Shown here: piece by piece, positions 8,433-17,344 of the stretch
Position numbering within the stretch: the stretch's first letter is position 1
How the letters are laid out: each line of letters starts with the position of its first letter
Assembly (NCBI RefSeq): GCF_900116755.1
Contig: NZ_FPBY01000005.1
Location: forward strand, 1-44,839
DNA: 44,839 nucleotides
Reading direction: 5' to 3'
Source of the DNA: Clostridium sp. DSM 8431
GTDB taxonomy: Bacteria > Bacillota > Clostridia > Clostridiales > Clostridiaceae
Translations under genes and position numbers: made by a program
Notes under the pieces: generated by a model
What the model was told of the DNA's origin: nothing
The model's input: the letters and a program-made list of their open reading frames with translations, nothing else
Databases searched by the model: none

Positions 8433-9177
8433 TCTTGTAAAAAAGAATTATGTATTAGATGGAAATGAAAAGACTATTACTACTGAATATACAGTACCTA
8501 ATATTATGGAGCTTAGTGAGGATAGATTATCTAAAGATGATTTAGAAAAGAGAAGATATCTTTCTAGCTATGAAAATATAGGTAAAAATATAATAGCTGA
8601 TGCACAAAAAGAAAGTGAAAGAATAAAATTAGAAGCGCTAAAAAATGCAGAGAAAGTAGAAAAAAGTGCTTATGAAAAAGGATATTCACAAGGTGTAAAA
8701 AATGGATATGAAGATGGTAAAAATGAAGCTATCCAAAGTGTTATACCTAAGGCAGAGGCGGAAGCTAAAAATATAAAAAATAAAGCTTTAGCTATGCTTA
8801 CAAATGCAGAAGCTGATTATGAAAAATATATGCAGGATAAAAGTGATGAAATTATTAATTTAGCATTTAATATTGCAAGAAAGATACTGAATAGGGAAGT
8901 TCTAAAAGACGATGGAGTAAATAGTATGATAGAAGAAGCCTTTCAGCAGTCTAGAGGCGAAAGTAATTTTGTCATAATGTGTAATGAGGTTCATATAGAT
9001 AGTATAAAAACTAGAATAGAAGGATGGAAGAAAAAATACGGTATTCTCGGGGAAATATTTGTTATAGAAGATAATGACTTAGAACCAGGCAATATATGTG
9101 TTGAAAAACCATCAGGAAAAGTTGAGGTCGGAATTGATATAGGCCTTGCAAAATTAGAAGAAGCTATTTTTGGGTAG
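8416..9177 (+). CDS. fliH: Flagellar export apparatus stator protein FliH
   Basis: FliH dimerises, binds the export ATPase FliI and docks it to FlhA/FliN. 253 aa from the ATG at 8416 (AGGTGGAG upstream; an in-frame GTG at 8407 lies within that site). There is a long coiled-coil centre with Gly-spaced repeats (AYEKGYSQGVKNGYEDGKNEA), which is the FliH GxxxG-type region, then a C-terminal domain shared with V-type ATPase subunit E (INLAFNIARKILNREVL). It overlaps the end of fliG by 17 bases and is followed by fliI within 3 bases. Confidence 0.92.
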   Translation: MQSSYSLVKKNYVLDGNEKTITTEYTVPNIMELSEDRLSKDDLEKRRYLSSYENIGKNIIADAQKESERIKLEALKNAEKVEKSAYEKGYSQGVKNGYEDGKNEAIQSVIPKAEAEAKNIKNKALAMLTNAEADYEKYMQDKSDEIINLAFNIARKILNREVLKDDGVNSMIEEAFQQSRGESNFVIMCNEVHIDSIKTRIEGWKKKYGILGEIFVIEDNDLEPGNICVEKPSGKVEVGIDIGLAKLEEAIFG

Positions 9178-9179
9178 AA

Positions 9180-10502
9180 GTGAGTGAGAGATTATTGAAT
9201 ATAAATTTTGATGAAGTAAATAGTAAAATACAGAAAACTACATCTATATATGTTGAAGGAAAAGTTAGTAAAGTTATAGGGTTAACTATTGAGGTTGAAG
9301 GTATTAAAGCCTTTGTAGGTGAACTTTGTAAAATTTATAATGAGAGTAATGAACCAATAAATTGTGAAGTAGTTGGATTTAGAGATAAAAATGTTTTGCT
9401 AATGCCATTAGATGAAGTAAATGGTATTTCAGAAGGATGCAAAGTCATACCTCAAAGAAGACCTTTAGATGTAAATTGTTCAGATGATCTTTTGGGAAAG
9501 GTTTTAGATGGACTAGGCAATCCATATGATGATATTAAAATTAAGGGACATATGAGATATGCTTTAGACAATGATCCACCTGATCCTTTAAGAAGAAAGA
9601 GAATTAAAGACATAATGCCTACGGGGATAAGAGCAGTTGATGGATTTTTGACTGTAGGCGAAGGTCAAAGAATAGGTATTTTTGCAGGTAGTGGTGTTGG
9701 TAAAAGTACAACTTTAGGTATGATTGCAAGAGAAGCAGATGCAGATGTAAATGTAATAAGTCTAATAGGAGAAAGAGGTAGAGAGGTTCTTGAGTTCATC
9801 GAAAAGGATTTAGGACCGGAAGGTATGAAAAAGTCAGTAGTTGTATGCGCAACTTCTGATAAGCCAGCCTTAATAAGACTTAAAGGAGCATTAACTGCTA
9901 CTGCTATAGCAGAGTATTTTAGAGATCAAGGAAAGAAAGTAATTTTAATGATGGACTCTGTTACAAGATTTGCAATGGCTCAAAGAGAGGTAGGACTAGC
10001 TATAGGTGAGCCACCTGCAACAAAGGGATATACATCTTCAGTATTTGCAAAGCTTCCAAGATTAATGGAAAGAGCAGGTACATCAGATAAAGGTTCAATA
10101 ACAGCCTTTTACACAGTTTTAGTTGATGGTGATGATTTTAATGAACCAATAGCAGATGCTGTTAGAGGTATTTTAGATGGACATATAGTATTATCTAGAT
10201 CATTAGCACATAAGAATCATTATCCAGCCATTGATATATTAAATAGTGTAAGTAGACTTATGTCTCAAATAGCATCAGATGAGCATAAAAAGGCCGCTTC
10301 TTATGCAAGAGACTTACTTGCAACTTATAAGGATGCAGAAGATATGATAAATATAGGTGCATATGTAAGAGGAAGCAGTAAAAAAATAGATACTGCTATA
10401 AATTACAATGAACCAATAAATAATTTTTTGAAACAAGGTATAGATGAAAAATCTGTTTTTGATGACAGCATAAATACATTGATTTCAATGTTTGGGAAAT
10501 AG
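9180..10502 (+). CDS. fliI: Flagellum-specific export ATPase FliI
   Basis: F1-beta-like ATPase that energises early steps of flagellar protein export. 440 aa, full length. Walker A is GSGVGKST at residues 170-177; VILMMDSVTRFAMAQREV contains the Walker B strand and the family-specific segment; GEPPATKGYTSSVFA is the typical export-ATPase motif. The start is GTG at 9180, 2 bases after fliH; the ribosome-binding site is poor, so translation is probably coupled to fliH. A slightly downstream TTG is possible but less likely. Confidence 0.95.
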   Translation: MSERLLNINFDEVNSKIQKTTSIYVEGKVSKVIGLTIEVEGIKAFVGELCKIYNESNEPINCEVVGFRDKNVLLMPLDEVNGISEGCKVIPQRRPLDVNCSDDLLGKVLDGLGNPYDDIKIKGHMRYALDNDPPDPLRRKRIKDIMPTGIRAVDGFLTVGEGQRIGIFAGSGVGKSTTLGMIAREADADVNVISLIGERGREVLEFIEKDLGPEGMKKSVVVCATSDKPALIRLKGALTATAIAEYFRDQGKKVILMMDSVTRFAMAQREVGLAIGEPPATKGYTSSVFAKLPRLMERAGTSDKGSITAFYTVLVDGDDFNEPIADAVRGILDGHIVLSRSLAHKNHYPAIDILNSVSRLMSQIASDEHKKAASYARDLLATYKDAEDMINIGAYVRGSSKKIDTAINYNEPINNFLKQGIDEKSVFDDSINTLISMFGK

Positions 10503-10517
10503 ACGAGGATATAAAAT

Positions 10518-10961
10518 ATGGGAAAAGGGTATAAATTCAGCTTACAGAAAGTTTTAGAATTAAGAGAAGAAAAGGAAGAAGAGAGTAAAAGATTATTTTC
10601 TGAAAGTCAAAGTAATAAACTGAAAGCAGAAAATGAACTTAATTCACTAAAAAATCAATATGAAAATTATAAAGGGATTAAACCTGGAGAAGATGTCGTA
10701 TATCAAAAAGTAAAAAGACGTTATCTATTTGCACTTCAAGGAGGAATAAAAGAAAAAGAAAAAGAGTTAAAAGCTCGTGAAAGAGAACTTGAAGTAAGAA
10801 GAAGAGATCTTAAGAAAAAACAGATAGATAGAAAAACTGTTGAGACACTTAAAGAAAAACAGTATGCAAATTTTGTTAAGGAACAAGAAAGAATAGAACA
10901 AAATAATCTTGATGAATTTGCACTTTATGCATATATGAGAAATTTGAAAGGGGGTGAATAA
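10518..10961 (+). CDS. fliJ: Flagellar export chaperone FliJ
   Basis: Small coiled-coil protein (147 aa) that forms the central stalk of the FliI ring and escorts chaperones. The sequence is almost entirely charged helix. Identification rests on KFSLQKVLELREEKEEE at the N-terminus, which is characteristic, plus position between fliI and fliK. Start ATG 10518 follows ACGAGGAT. Confidence 0.88.
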   Translation: MGKGYKFSLQKVLELREEKEEESKRLFSESQSNKLKAENELNSLKNQYENYKGIKPGEDVVYQKVKRRYLFALQGGIKEKEKELKARERELEVRRRDLKKKQIDRKTVETLKEKQYANFVKEQERIEQNNLDEFALYAYMRNLKGGE

Positions 10962-10963
10962 AA

Positions 10964-12310
10964 ATGATAAGTATGGTATCTAATGTTCAATCAATAGCCG
11001 ATGTACAAGCAGTTGAATCTAAGCAAAATAATTTATCAATTAAAAAGTCTAAGAATGATGATAGCATGAATATTGTCTCTAAGGATTCTGTAGACGATTA
11101 TAATAAGAAGAATCCTAAAACTTCAAATGATTCTAATGTCTTTGGTGATACTCTAAAAAAAGTTAGCTATAAGTATAATAATAAAACTGATAGCAAAGTG
11201 GATGTAAGTAGTAAAAAGAAAAATATAAAAGAAGTTAAAAATGATGATGAAGAATTAGAAGAAAAAATAGAGAAGTTAAGTACCGATGATATTATGCAAC
11301 TTCTAAAGATGATTACACAATTATTAAATAAAGATAATAATATTAGTTCTGAAGAAATGAATAAATTTACTGAATTACTTGGAATAAATTTTGATGAATT
11401 TTTAAATTCAAACTTAATTAATAATAATGTTTCGGAAAATTTAGCAAAGTCAGATGACATATTTAGTAACTTGTTAAGTGCTTTAGAAGCTGTTAATGAA
11501 AATGATGAGATAAATGCTGGTGATTTAAAACTTATAAAGGAGTTAGTAAATGAAGCAGCAGAAAGACTTAATGATAATTCAGAGCAAGGGAAGGTTTTAG
11601 CACCTATTCAAAATAAGTTAGATGAATTATTAAATTCTACTGATAAAAAAGGTGAAGAACTTAGTCTTGAAAATAGCAGTTTAAATAATGTTTATAAAAA
11701 TATTGCTGATGAGAATTCTGGTAATGCTAATGAAAAGTCAGGAGATTCAAATGATTCAAAAGACAATAAAGTATTAGAATCTATCCTTAATGATGATAAA
11801 AACTCAGTACCTGTGTTTACTACAAATACTATAGTTAATAATGTAAATGGTACAGTTACAGAAGTAAAAGAAGTAGTGAATGCTAATAGCATAGCAAAGG
11901 ATATTATTCAAGATGTTAAATATATGTCTTCTAATGATGTAAGAGAAATGATAGTTAAAGTAAACCCAGGTAATCTAGGAGAAATAACTATTAGATTAGT
12001 AGAAGAAGATGGAGCAATGAAGCTTCATATGAAAGCAACATCTAAGGAAACATATGGTTTATTAGTTCAACAATCTTCAGATATTAAGAATCAGTTAAGT
12101 GAGCAAAACATCAAGATTCATGATGTAAATATATCTTTATATGAAGAAGATACAACTTTCTTTAAAGATGGTGAATTTTCAAATTCATTTGACAGACAGA
12201 ATGAAAGTAAAGGAAATAGAAGAAACTTTATGAGTAATGGAATTATTACTGAAGATGAAGAGTCAGAAGATGATATGTATGATTTAAATTCATTAAACTT
12301 ATTGGTATAG
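10964..12310 (+). CDS. fliK: Flagellar hook-length control protein FliK
   Basis: Secreted molecular ruler that stops hook growth and switches export specificity by acting on FlhB. 448 aa. Residues 1-315 are low-complexity, rich in Asn, Asp, Ser and Lys, as is usual for FliK. The C-terminal domain (about 320-400) is conserved: VREMIVKVNPGNLGEITIRL and ETYGLLVQQSSDIKNQL, matching the Flg_hook/FliK C-terminal fold. Start ATG 10964 is 2 bases after fliJ, with GGGGGTGA upstream. It precedes flgD, as usual. Confidence 0.9.
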   Translation: MISMVSNVQSIADVQAVESKQNNLSIKKSKNDDSMNIVSKDSVDDYNKKNPKTSNDSNVFGDTLKKVSYKYNNKTDSKVDVSSKKKNIKEVKNDDEELEEKIEKLSTDDIMQLLKMITQLLNKDNNISSEEMNKFTELLGINFDEFLNSNLINNNVSENLAKSDDIFSNLLSALEAVNENDEINAGDLKLIKELVNEAAERLNDNSEQGKVLAPIQNKLDELLNSTDKKGEELSLENSSLNNVYKNIADENSGNANEKSGDSNDSKDNKVLESILNDDKNSVPVFTTNTIVNNVNGTVTEVKEVVNANSIAKDIIQDVKYMSSNDVREMIVKVNPGNLGEITIRLVEEDGAMKLHMKATSKETYGLLVQQSSDIKNQLSEQNIKIHDVNISLYEEDTTFFKDGEFSNSFDRQNESKGNRRNFMSNGIITEDEESEDDMYDLNSLNLLV

Positions 12311-12320
12311 GAGGGCTAAA

Positions 12321-12998
12321 ATGGCAACAACTAATTTAACAATTAAAGATTACTCAGGTATGGCAGCAACTGATAAAGGGACTAAGATTACTAAATCAGG
12401 AGATACTCTTGATAAAAATTCATTTTTAACTATATTAGCTGCTGAACTTGCAAATCAAGATCCAACACAGGATGTTGATTCAACTCAATATGTATCACAG
12501 CTTGCACAATTCTCAGCACTTGAACAGATGCAAAACCTTAATCAAACTATGACAGATAACTCTAATAGAGATTTAGTTGGTAAAGGTATAACTGTAAGCA
12601 ATACTGATGCAAATAATAATCAGATAACAGGTATATGTTATGCAGTAAACAAGCTTGGTTCATCAACTACAATTACATTATTAGTTAATGAAGATGGAAC
12701 TAATACTTACAAAGATTTTGATATAGATAATGTTGTAAGTGTTGTTAAGGTAGATGATTATTCTATTCCACCATTAACAAGTATTAATGGAACAACTTCG
12801 TTTTTACTAGCTTCTTCTTTTATGAATAAGGAAGTAGAACTATCTGAAGTAGATACTAATAAAAATCCGATAAAAGGAACTGTAGTTGGAGTTGTTAAAG
12901 AAAATGGAGAAGTAAAAGTTAATGTTAAAACAAAAGATGGAGAAGTTAAATCTTATAGCTACAATACAGTAGTTAAAGTAGGGGAAATGGTAAAATAA
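12321..12998 (+). CDS. flgD: Flagellar hook assembly scaffold FlgD
   Basis: Hook cap that lets FlgE polymerise at the tip. 225 aa. The N-terminal block is clear: LDKNSFLTILAAELANQDPTQDVDS and QYVSQLAQFSALEQMQNL. The C-terminal part is variable, ending in a Val/Lys-rich strand region. GGAGGGC lies before ATG 12321. Its stop overlaps a possible 15-codon frame (12998-13045) that I do not call as a gene. Confidence 0.93.
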   Translation: MATTNLTIKDYSGMAATDKGTKITKSGDTLDKNSFLTILAAELANQDPTQDVDSTQYVSQLAQFSALEQMQNLNQTMTDNSNRDLVGKGITVSNTDANNNQITGICYAVNKLGSSTTITLLVNEDGTNTYKDFDIDNVVSVVKVDDYSIPPLTSINGTTSFLLASSFMNKEVELSEVDTNKNPIKGTVVGVVKENGEVKVNVKTKDGEVKSYSYNTVVKVGEMVK

Positions 12999-13052
12999 TG
13001 AGAAAAATAAAAAAAATGGTGAAACTTGTAATAAGAGATAGGTGAGATAAAT

Positions 13053-13442
13053 ATGGGCTATAGAATAATTAATGGACGAGCTTATACAGTTGGAAATATA
13101 GGGGGAGTTCAGAATTTTTCAACATCTAAAAATATGAGTTCTACAAATGGAAGTAGTTTTAAAGATGTATTAAATAAAACATTAGATAAAAATAGCGGGT
13201 ATATTTTATCAAAACATGCTGCAGAAAGAATAAACGAAATAGGATTTTCTGAAAATGATATGGAAAATATAGAAAAAGGTTTTAAGTTAGCAGAAGAAAA
13301 GGGTGCTAAAAACTCAGTGATGGTATACAAAAATGTAGCACTAATTGCAAGTATTGAGAACAAAACAGTAATAACAGCAGTAGATAAAGACAGAGCAGAA
13401 AGTAATGTGTTTACAAATATAGATAGTGTTGTTTTACTATAG
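13053..13442 (+). CDS. Flagellar operon protein of the TIGR02530 (Flg_new) type
   Basis: 129-aa protein that recurs between flgD and flgE in Firmicutes flagellar operons. The conserved core is HAAERINEIGFSENDMENIEKG, then GAKNSVMVYKNVALIASIENKTVITAVDK. The molecular role is not established to my knowledge; the genomic position implies hook assembly or its export. RBS AGGTGAGA precedes ATG 13053. The stop codon overlaps the first base of a stem-loop leading into flgE. Confidence 0.85.
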   Translation: MGYRIINGRAYTVGNIGGVQNFSTSKNMSSTNGSSFKDVLNKTLDKNSGYILSKHAAERINEIGFSENDMENIEKGFKLAEEKGAKNSVMVYKNVALIASIENKTVITAVDKDRAESNVFTNIDSVVLL

Positions 13443-13487
13443 GGCTGGACCTAAATGAAGGAAAGCCCAAATCTGCTGAATGACAGA
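13442..13487 (+). ncRNA. Candidate structured leader ahead of flgE (two hairpins)
   Basis: Hairpin 1: GGGCT (13442-13446) pairs with AGCCC (13464-13468), with an inner CCT/AGG helix (13450-13452 with 13459-13461) closing an AAATGA loop. Hairpin 2: TCTG (13472-13475) pairs with CAGA (13484-13487) around CTGAATGA. No T run follows, so it is not a terminator. It does not match a riboswitch class I know. It may modulate flgE translation or mRNA processing; this is inference from structure only. Confidence 0.4.
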
Positions 13488-13523
13488 AGTAGATAATTAT
13501 GAAATTTATGGAGGTCAAAAATT

Positions 13524-16229
13524 ATGTTAAGATCAATGTATTCAGGAATAAGTGGAATGAAGGTAAACCAAACAAAGCTTGATGTTATAGGTAACAATAT
13601 AGCAAATGTTAATACAACAAGTTTTAAATCTTCAAGAGCAACTTTTTCAGATTTATTAAGTCAAAGCTCATCAAGTGCTCAAGCTGGTTCAACAACTAAA
13701 GGTGGAATTAATGGAAAGCAAGTAGGACTTGGAGTTCAGCTTTCAAGTATAGATAGAATAATGACTCAAGGGTCAATGCAATCAACATCAAGAAATCTAG
13801 ATTTAGGACTTGATGGAAATGGATATTTTATGGTAAGTACAGGTCCAGTAATAAGTGGAGATGGTGCAATAGAAGTAAGTCAAAAAGCTGGTTCACATGC
13901 AATTAATGAAACTTCTTTATCTGCATCAGGAGCTTCAATAAGCTATACAAGAGATGGTTCTTTCACTTTAGATAATGAAGGAAATCTTTTAACTACTGAT
14001 GGATATAGAGTTTTAGGTTATTCATTAACTAACGATGATAATAGTCAAGCAGCTACTGCTAAATCACCAGCTGATGGAGTTAAATTAGGAGGATTAAATT
14101 TCTCATTTAGCGCAGGAACTCAGTTAAATGGAGTTACAATTCAATTAGGAACAATAGGTTCTGGAACACCAACTTCAGCATCTTTATCTGGTACAGGTAA
14201 TAATAAGATATTAACAATTAATGGAGATTTTTCAACAACAAGTACATTAGGAGCTGACCAAATTAAAAAAGCAATAAATGCAGAATTACTAGCAAAGGGT
14301 ATTTCTCAATCAGTAAATGTATCAGGAACAATTCCTAAAATAAGTGATATAGAATCAAAGGCTTTTGAAGGCGGAACAGATGCAACAGCTCCAGGTTCAG
14401 TATCAGTTCTAGGATATAATATAAACTTTACTGAAACAGCTGCAGCTAATAAGAAAACAATAAGAGTTGGTAACTTATCAACAGCAGATCCAAGTGGCTT
14501 AACTCAGGTTGGTGGAGTAAAGGCTAGTGTAATTGGAGATGATATATTCCTATATGGTAACTTTATGGATGGAAGTATTACAGGTGATGCCATTGCAGAA
14601 GCAATAAATAAAGCTGCAATTGATGCTAAAATATCAGATACAGATATTGTTGAAAATGTTACAGGAAAGGTATCATCAGATATAACAGGACTTAAAAAAT
14701 CTACTCCAGATTTTACTTTGGCAAAAACAGTTACTGCTGCAGGTTCAGTAATGGGTTGTCAAGTTGTTGTTGATGATTATGGAGCAAAATTAAATAATAT
14801 GCTATTAAAATTTGAAGACTCAAAGGGAGCAAAAAATATTAATGTTAGCTCTGCAAATGGAATGATAACAATTAGCGGAGATTTTGATACTATGGATATA
14901 AATAGTATTAATGAGGCAATTAAGAAGAGAGCTGATGAGGACGGAGATATTCTACACTTCCATTTAACAGGAACATTTAGTAAGGATTCTTCAGATAAGT
15001 CTGTACAATTTAATAATGATGGTATTAATTCTAGCGTTCCTTATATAAATATAGCTGGGTTACAAATAAACTTCCCAAGTACTGGAGATATAGCTAAGAG
15101 TGCTGATGCCGCTGATATAGAAAAGACACTTAAAGGATTAAAGTTTAAAATTGGTGAAACAAGTAAAACAGGTGATCCAACTGTAAGGTTTGACGATGCT
15201 TCAAATTCAGTAATAATTAATGGAAATTTCTTTAGTAGTGGAGCAGTAGATGTTACAGCCTTACAAAATGCACTTAATAATGAATTAAGTGGAAAGATTG
15301 GGGGATTAAATTTTACTGTTGGTTCTTCAGCAAATCAATCATTAACTAATTTAAAGTCAGATAAAATCACAGGTGGTACTGATTTTAAACAAGCAAGTGC
15401 TGAGTCAGGTTTAGGATTAAAGTTTACACCACAAGGAAAAACAGGAGCTACATTAAATGGATATACAATTCAAGTAGGTACAGCTTCTCCAGGAACACCA
15501 TTAACAGCTAAAGTTGATACAAAGTCAAAGGTAATTACTATCAATGGTGATTTTGTAACAGCTGGTGCAGTCACTGCTGAAGATGTTAGTGATGTATTAA
15601 ATAAGCAATTGACAAATACATTTGGTTCAGATGTTTCTGTAAAGGTTGAAGAAAGCAGTCAAGGCTCACTTTTAAATTTAAGTGGTCAAACAGAAGCTAA
15701 TAAAAAGGTTGAAGGTGGTACTTCAGTTCAAAGTATAGCAGAAGATGGAACTATTAATTATGTAAGTGCTTCAACAGATGTATATTCATATGATGGTTCA
15801 TTAAAGACTTTAAAAATTCCTGAAAAAGTAAGATCTGCTGATGGAATAGAAGTTGCAGTTAAATCTTATTCAATATCTTCAAAGGGTATAATAACAGCAA
15901 CATTAGATGACGGAACAATTGCAGCTCTTGGACAAATAGCATTAGCAAGTTTCTCAAATCCAGCAGGTTTAGTTAGCGATGGAGGAAATCTTTATAGTGT
16001 ATCACCTAACTCAGGAAATGCTACAGTAATGAGTGGTATAGGAACAACAGGTGATGATAACAGTGCAGCTTATGCAGATATGTTATCAGGTTACTTAGAA
16101 ATGTCTAATGTAGATTTAGCTGAACAATTTACAGATATGATTACTACAACTAAGGCATTCCAAGGTGCGGCTAAGATGATTACTACAGGTGATGATATAT
16201 TAACTGAAATAATTAACTTAAAGAGATAA
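13524..16229 (+). CDS. flgE: Flagellar hook protein FlgE, extra-long with tandem D2-type repeats
   Basis: Hook subunit, exported and assembled under the FlgD cap to form the universal joint. The N-terminus MLRSMYSGISGMKVNQTKLDV with VIGNNIANVNTTSFKSSRA and the C-terminus SGYLEMSNVDLAEQFTDMI with TKAFQGAAKMITTGDDIL are classic FlgE D0/D1. At 901 aa it is about twice the length of common hook proteins. The extra mass (about residues 190-740) consists of five similar units of about 110 residues, each with a xIxG[D/N]F motif at G234, G345, G452, G567 and G675. Units 1 and 5 are the most alike (LNGxTIQxGT...TINGDF). There is a single Cys, in unit 3. RBS TGGAGGTC precedes ATG 13524. It is flanked by a structured leader and a 3' hairpin. 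Confidence 0.95.
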   Translation: MLRSMYSGISGMKVNQTKLDVIGNNIANVNTTSFKSSRATFSDLLSQSSSSAQAGSTTKGGINGKQVGLGVQLSSIDRIMTQGSMQSTSRNLDLGLDGNGYFMVSTGPVISGDGAIEVSQKAGSHAINETSLSASGASISYTRDGSFTLDNEGNLLTTDGYRVLGYSLTNDDNSQAATAKSPADGVKLGGLNFSFSAGTQLNGVTIQLGTIGSGTPTSASLSGTGNNKILTINGDFSTTSTLGADQIKKAINAELLAKGISQSVNVSGTIPKISDIESKAFEGGTDATAPGSVSVLGYNINFTETAAANKKTIRVGNLSTADPSGLTQVGGVKASVIGDDIFLYGNFMDGSITGDAIAEAINKAAIDAKISDTDIVENVTGKVSSDITGLKKSTPDFTLAKTVTAAGSVMGCQVVVDDYGAKLNNMLLKFEDSKGAKNINVSSANGMITISGDFDTMDINSINEAIKKRADEDGDILHFHLTGTFSKDSSDKSVQFNNDGINSSVPYINIAGLQINFPSTGDIAKSADAADIEKTLKGLKFKIGETSKTGDPTVRFDDASNSVIINGNFFSSGAVDVTALQNALNNELSGKIGGLNFTVGSSANQSLTNLKSDKITGGTDFKQASAESGLGLKFTPQGKTGATLNGYTIQVGTASPGTPLTAKVDTKSKVITINGDFVTAGAVTAEDVSDVLNKQLTNTFGSDVSVKVEESSQGSLLNLSGQTEANKKVEGGTSVQSIAEDGTINYVSASTDVYSYDGSLKTLKIPEKVRSADGIEVAVKSYSISSKGIITATLDDGTIAALGQIALASFSNPAGLVSDGGNLYSVSPNSGNATVMSGIGTTGDDNSAAYADMLSGYLEMSNVDLAEQFTDMITTTKAFQGAAKMITTGDDILTEIINLKR
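14091..15728 (+). repeat. Five tandem ~110-codon units inside flgE
   Basis: A conserved Gly-Asp/Asn-Phe motif recurs at codons 234, 345, 452, 567 and 675 of flgE (spacings 111, 107, 115 and 108). Each is followed by a helix with an Ala-Ile/Leu-Asn core (for example IKKAINAEL, IAEAINKAA, LQNALNNEL, VSDVLNKQL). The units are diverged in DNA, so they are old duplications rather than recent copies. Edges are approximate. Confidence 0.75.
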
Positions 16230-16263
16230 AAATAAGATAAATTGAAATTTATGAGTTATAAGA

Positions 16264-16293
16264 TGTACAGGATTGTAAAATTAATCCTGTACA
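16264..16293 (+). other. Strong intercistronic hairpin after flgE
   Basis: A perfect 11-bp inverted repeat (16264-16274 with 16283-16293) with an 8-base loop. It is followed by A/T sequence without a T run, so it is not a standard terminator. It sits 35 bases after the flgE stop and could protect the upstream mRNA 3' end or mark a processing site, raising hook protein over downstream products (inference). Confidence 0.6.
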
Positions 16294-16331
16294 CTTAATA
16301 AATAAAAGACTATAGTGTAAGGGGGATTATT

Positions 16332-16523
16332 ATGATAGAAGTAACAGGAATGAATAATAAGGAGTTCATTCTTAATGCTGAGCATATTGAAAAAGTAGAG
16401 GAAGTTCCTGAAACACTCATAACATTAACTAATGGAAAGAAATACCTGGTTCTTGAAAGTATCGATGAAGTAAAAGATGAAGTTATAAGATACAAGAAAA
16501 GAATTTTTAGTGGTAGGTTTTAG
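16332..16523 (+). CDS. flbD: FlbD/SwrD family flagellar protein
   Basis: Very small (63 aa) protein of the FlbD family, the type called SwrD in Bacillus subtilis, where it raises motor power through the stators. The N-terminus MIEVTGMNNKEFILNAEHIEKVEE, then LITLTNGKKYLVLES is the family pattern. It lies directly before motA/motB, in line with a stator-related role. ATG 16332 is preceded by AAGGGGGATT. Confidence 0.85.
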   Translation: MIEVTGMNNKEFILNAEHIEKVEEVPETLITLTNGKKYLVLESIDEVKDEVIRYKKRIFSGRF

Positions 16524-16534
16524 GAGGCAGTAAA

Positions 16535-17341
16535 ATGAAAAAAACGGATGCTTTAACGGCAATAGGACTATTAGCTGGAGTTCTTTTACTAGGAGTAAGT
16601 ATGGCAACTGGTGATGGAGGTATAAAGATATTCTGGAGTGCTTCTTCAATTGCTATAACAATTGGAGGGTCCCTAGCAGCAGTTTGTATGACTTATCCTA
16701 TGGATACCTTCAAAAAATTTGGGACGTTAATAGGACAAGCATTTAAAGAAGAACAAAATTCTACTAAGGAAGTTATTACTCAGTTTGCAGATTTATCTAA
16801 AAAGGCAAGAAGAGAAGGGTTACTATCTCTTGAAGATGAGATAAATCAATTAGAGGATAAGTTTTTAAAGAAAGGTCTTCAAATGGTTGTAGATGGTATA
16901 GAACCTGAAACAATAAAGGAAATATTAGATCTTGAAATTCAAGCAATGGATGAAAGACACTCAAAGGGTGCTGGTATGTTTACTACTTGGGGAGGATATG
17001 CACCAGGTTTTGGTATGTTAGGTACACTTATAGGGTTAATTCAGATGCTTCAAAATCTTTCAGATGCATCAACTATTGCTAGTGGTATGGGTACAGCCTT
17101 AATTACTACTTTCTATGGTTCATTATTAGCTAACCTTTTTGCTAATCCAATAGGAGCAAACTTGGCTAAAAAGAATGAACAAGAAATTGGTATGAAGGAA
17201 ATGATGGTTGAAGGTATTTTAGCAATTCAATCTGGTGTAAATCCAAGAATTGTTGAAGAAAAGTTAATTACTTATTTAGAACCAGCTGAAAGACTTAAAT
17301 ACCTAGAAAGTAATTCTGAAAACAGTGAAGGAGTTGCATAA
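16535..17341 (+). CDS. motA: Flagellar stator protein MotA
   Basis: Membrane subunit of the ion-driven stator that pushes on FliG. 268 aa with four predicted spans: about residues 5-25 and 31-55 near the N-terminus, then two around residues 150-170 and 180-205. The cytoplasmic loop carries ARREGLLSLEDEI and the conserved motif IEPETIKEILDLEI. The pore region GYAPGFGMLGTLIGLIQML is characteristic of MotA/PomA. motB follows 3 bases later. Ion type (H+ or Na+) cannot be decided from this. Confidence 0.95.
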   Translation: MKKTDALTAIGLLAGVLLLGVSMATGDGGIKIFWSASSIAITIGGSLAAVCMTYPMDTFKKFGTLIGQAFKEEQNSTKEVITQFADLSKKARREGLLSLEDEINQLEDKFLKKGLQMVVDGIEPETIKEILDLEIQAMDERHSKGAGMFTTWGGYAPGFGMLGTLIGLIQMLQNLSDASTIASGMGTALITTFYGSLLANLFANPIGANLAKKNEQEIGMKEMMVEGILAIQSGVNPRIVEEKLITYLEPAERLKYLESNSENSEGVA

Positions 17342-17344
17342 TCT

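Noticed and set aside
12998-13045. Fifteen-codon frame overlapping the flgD stop (TAATG)
   Set aside because: Composition is Lys/Ile/Val only, no sign of conservation can be judged, and it may just be leader for the next gene.
13455-13496. Thirteen-codon frame inside the flgE leader
   Set aside because: No ribosome-binding site and it lies within the hairpins, which explain the region better.
16425-16649. Minus-strand open frames across flbD/motA, and similar ones in fliK, fliP, flhA and the ATPase gene
   Set aside because: They lie antisense to well-supported genes, have no ribosome-binding sites and show no recognisable protein features.
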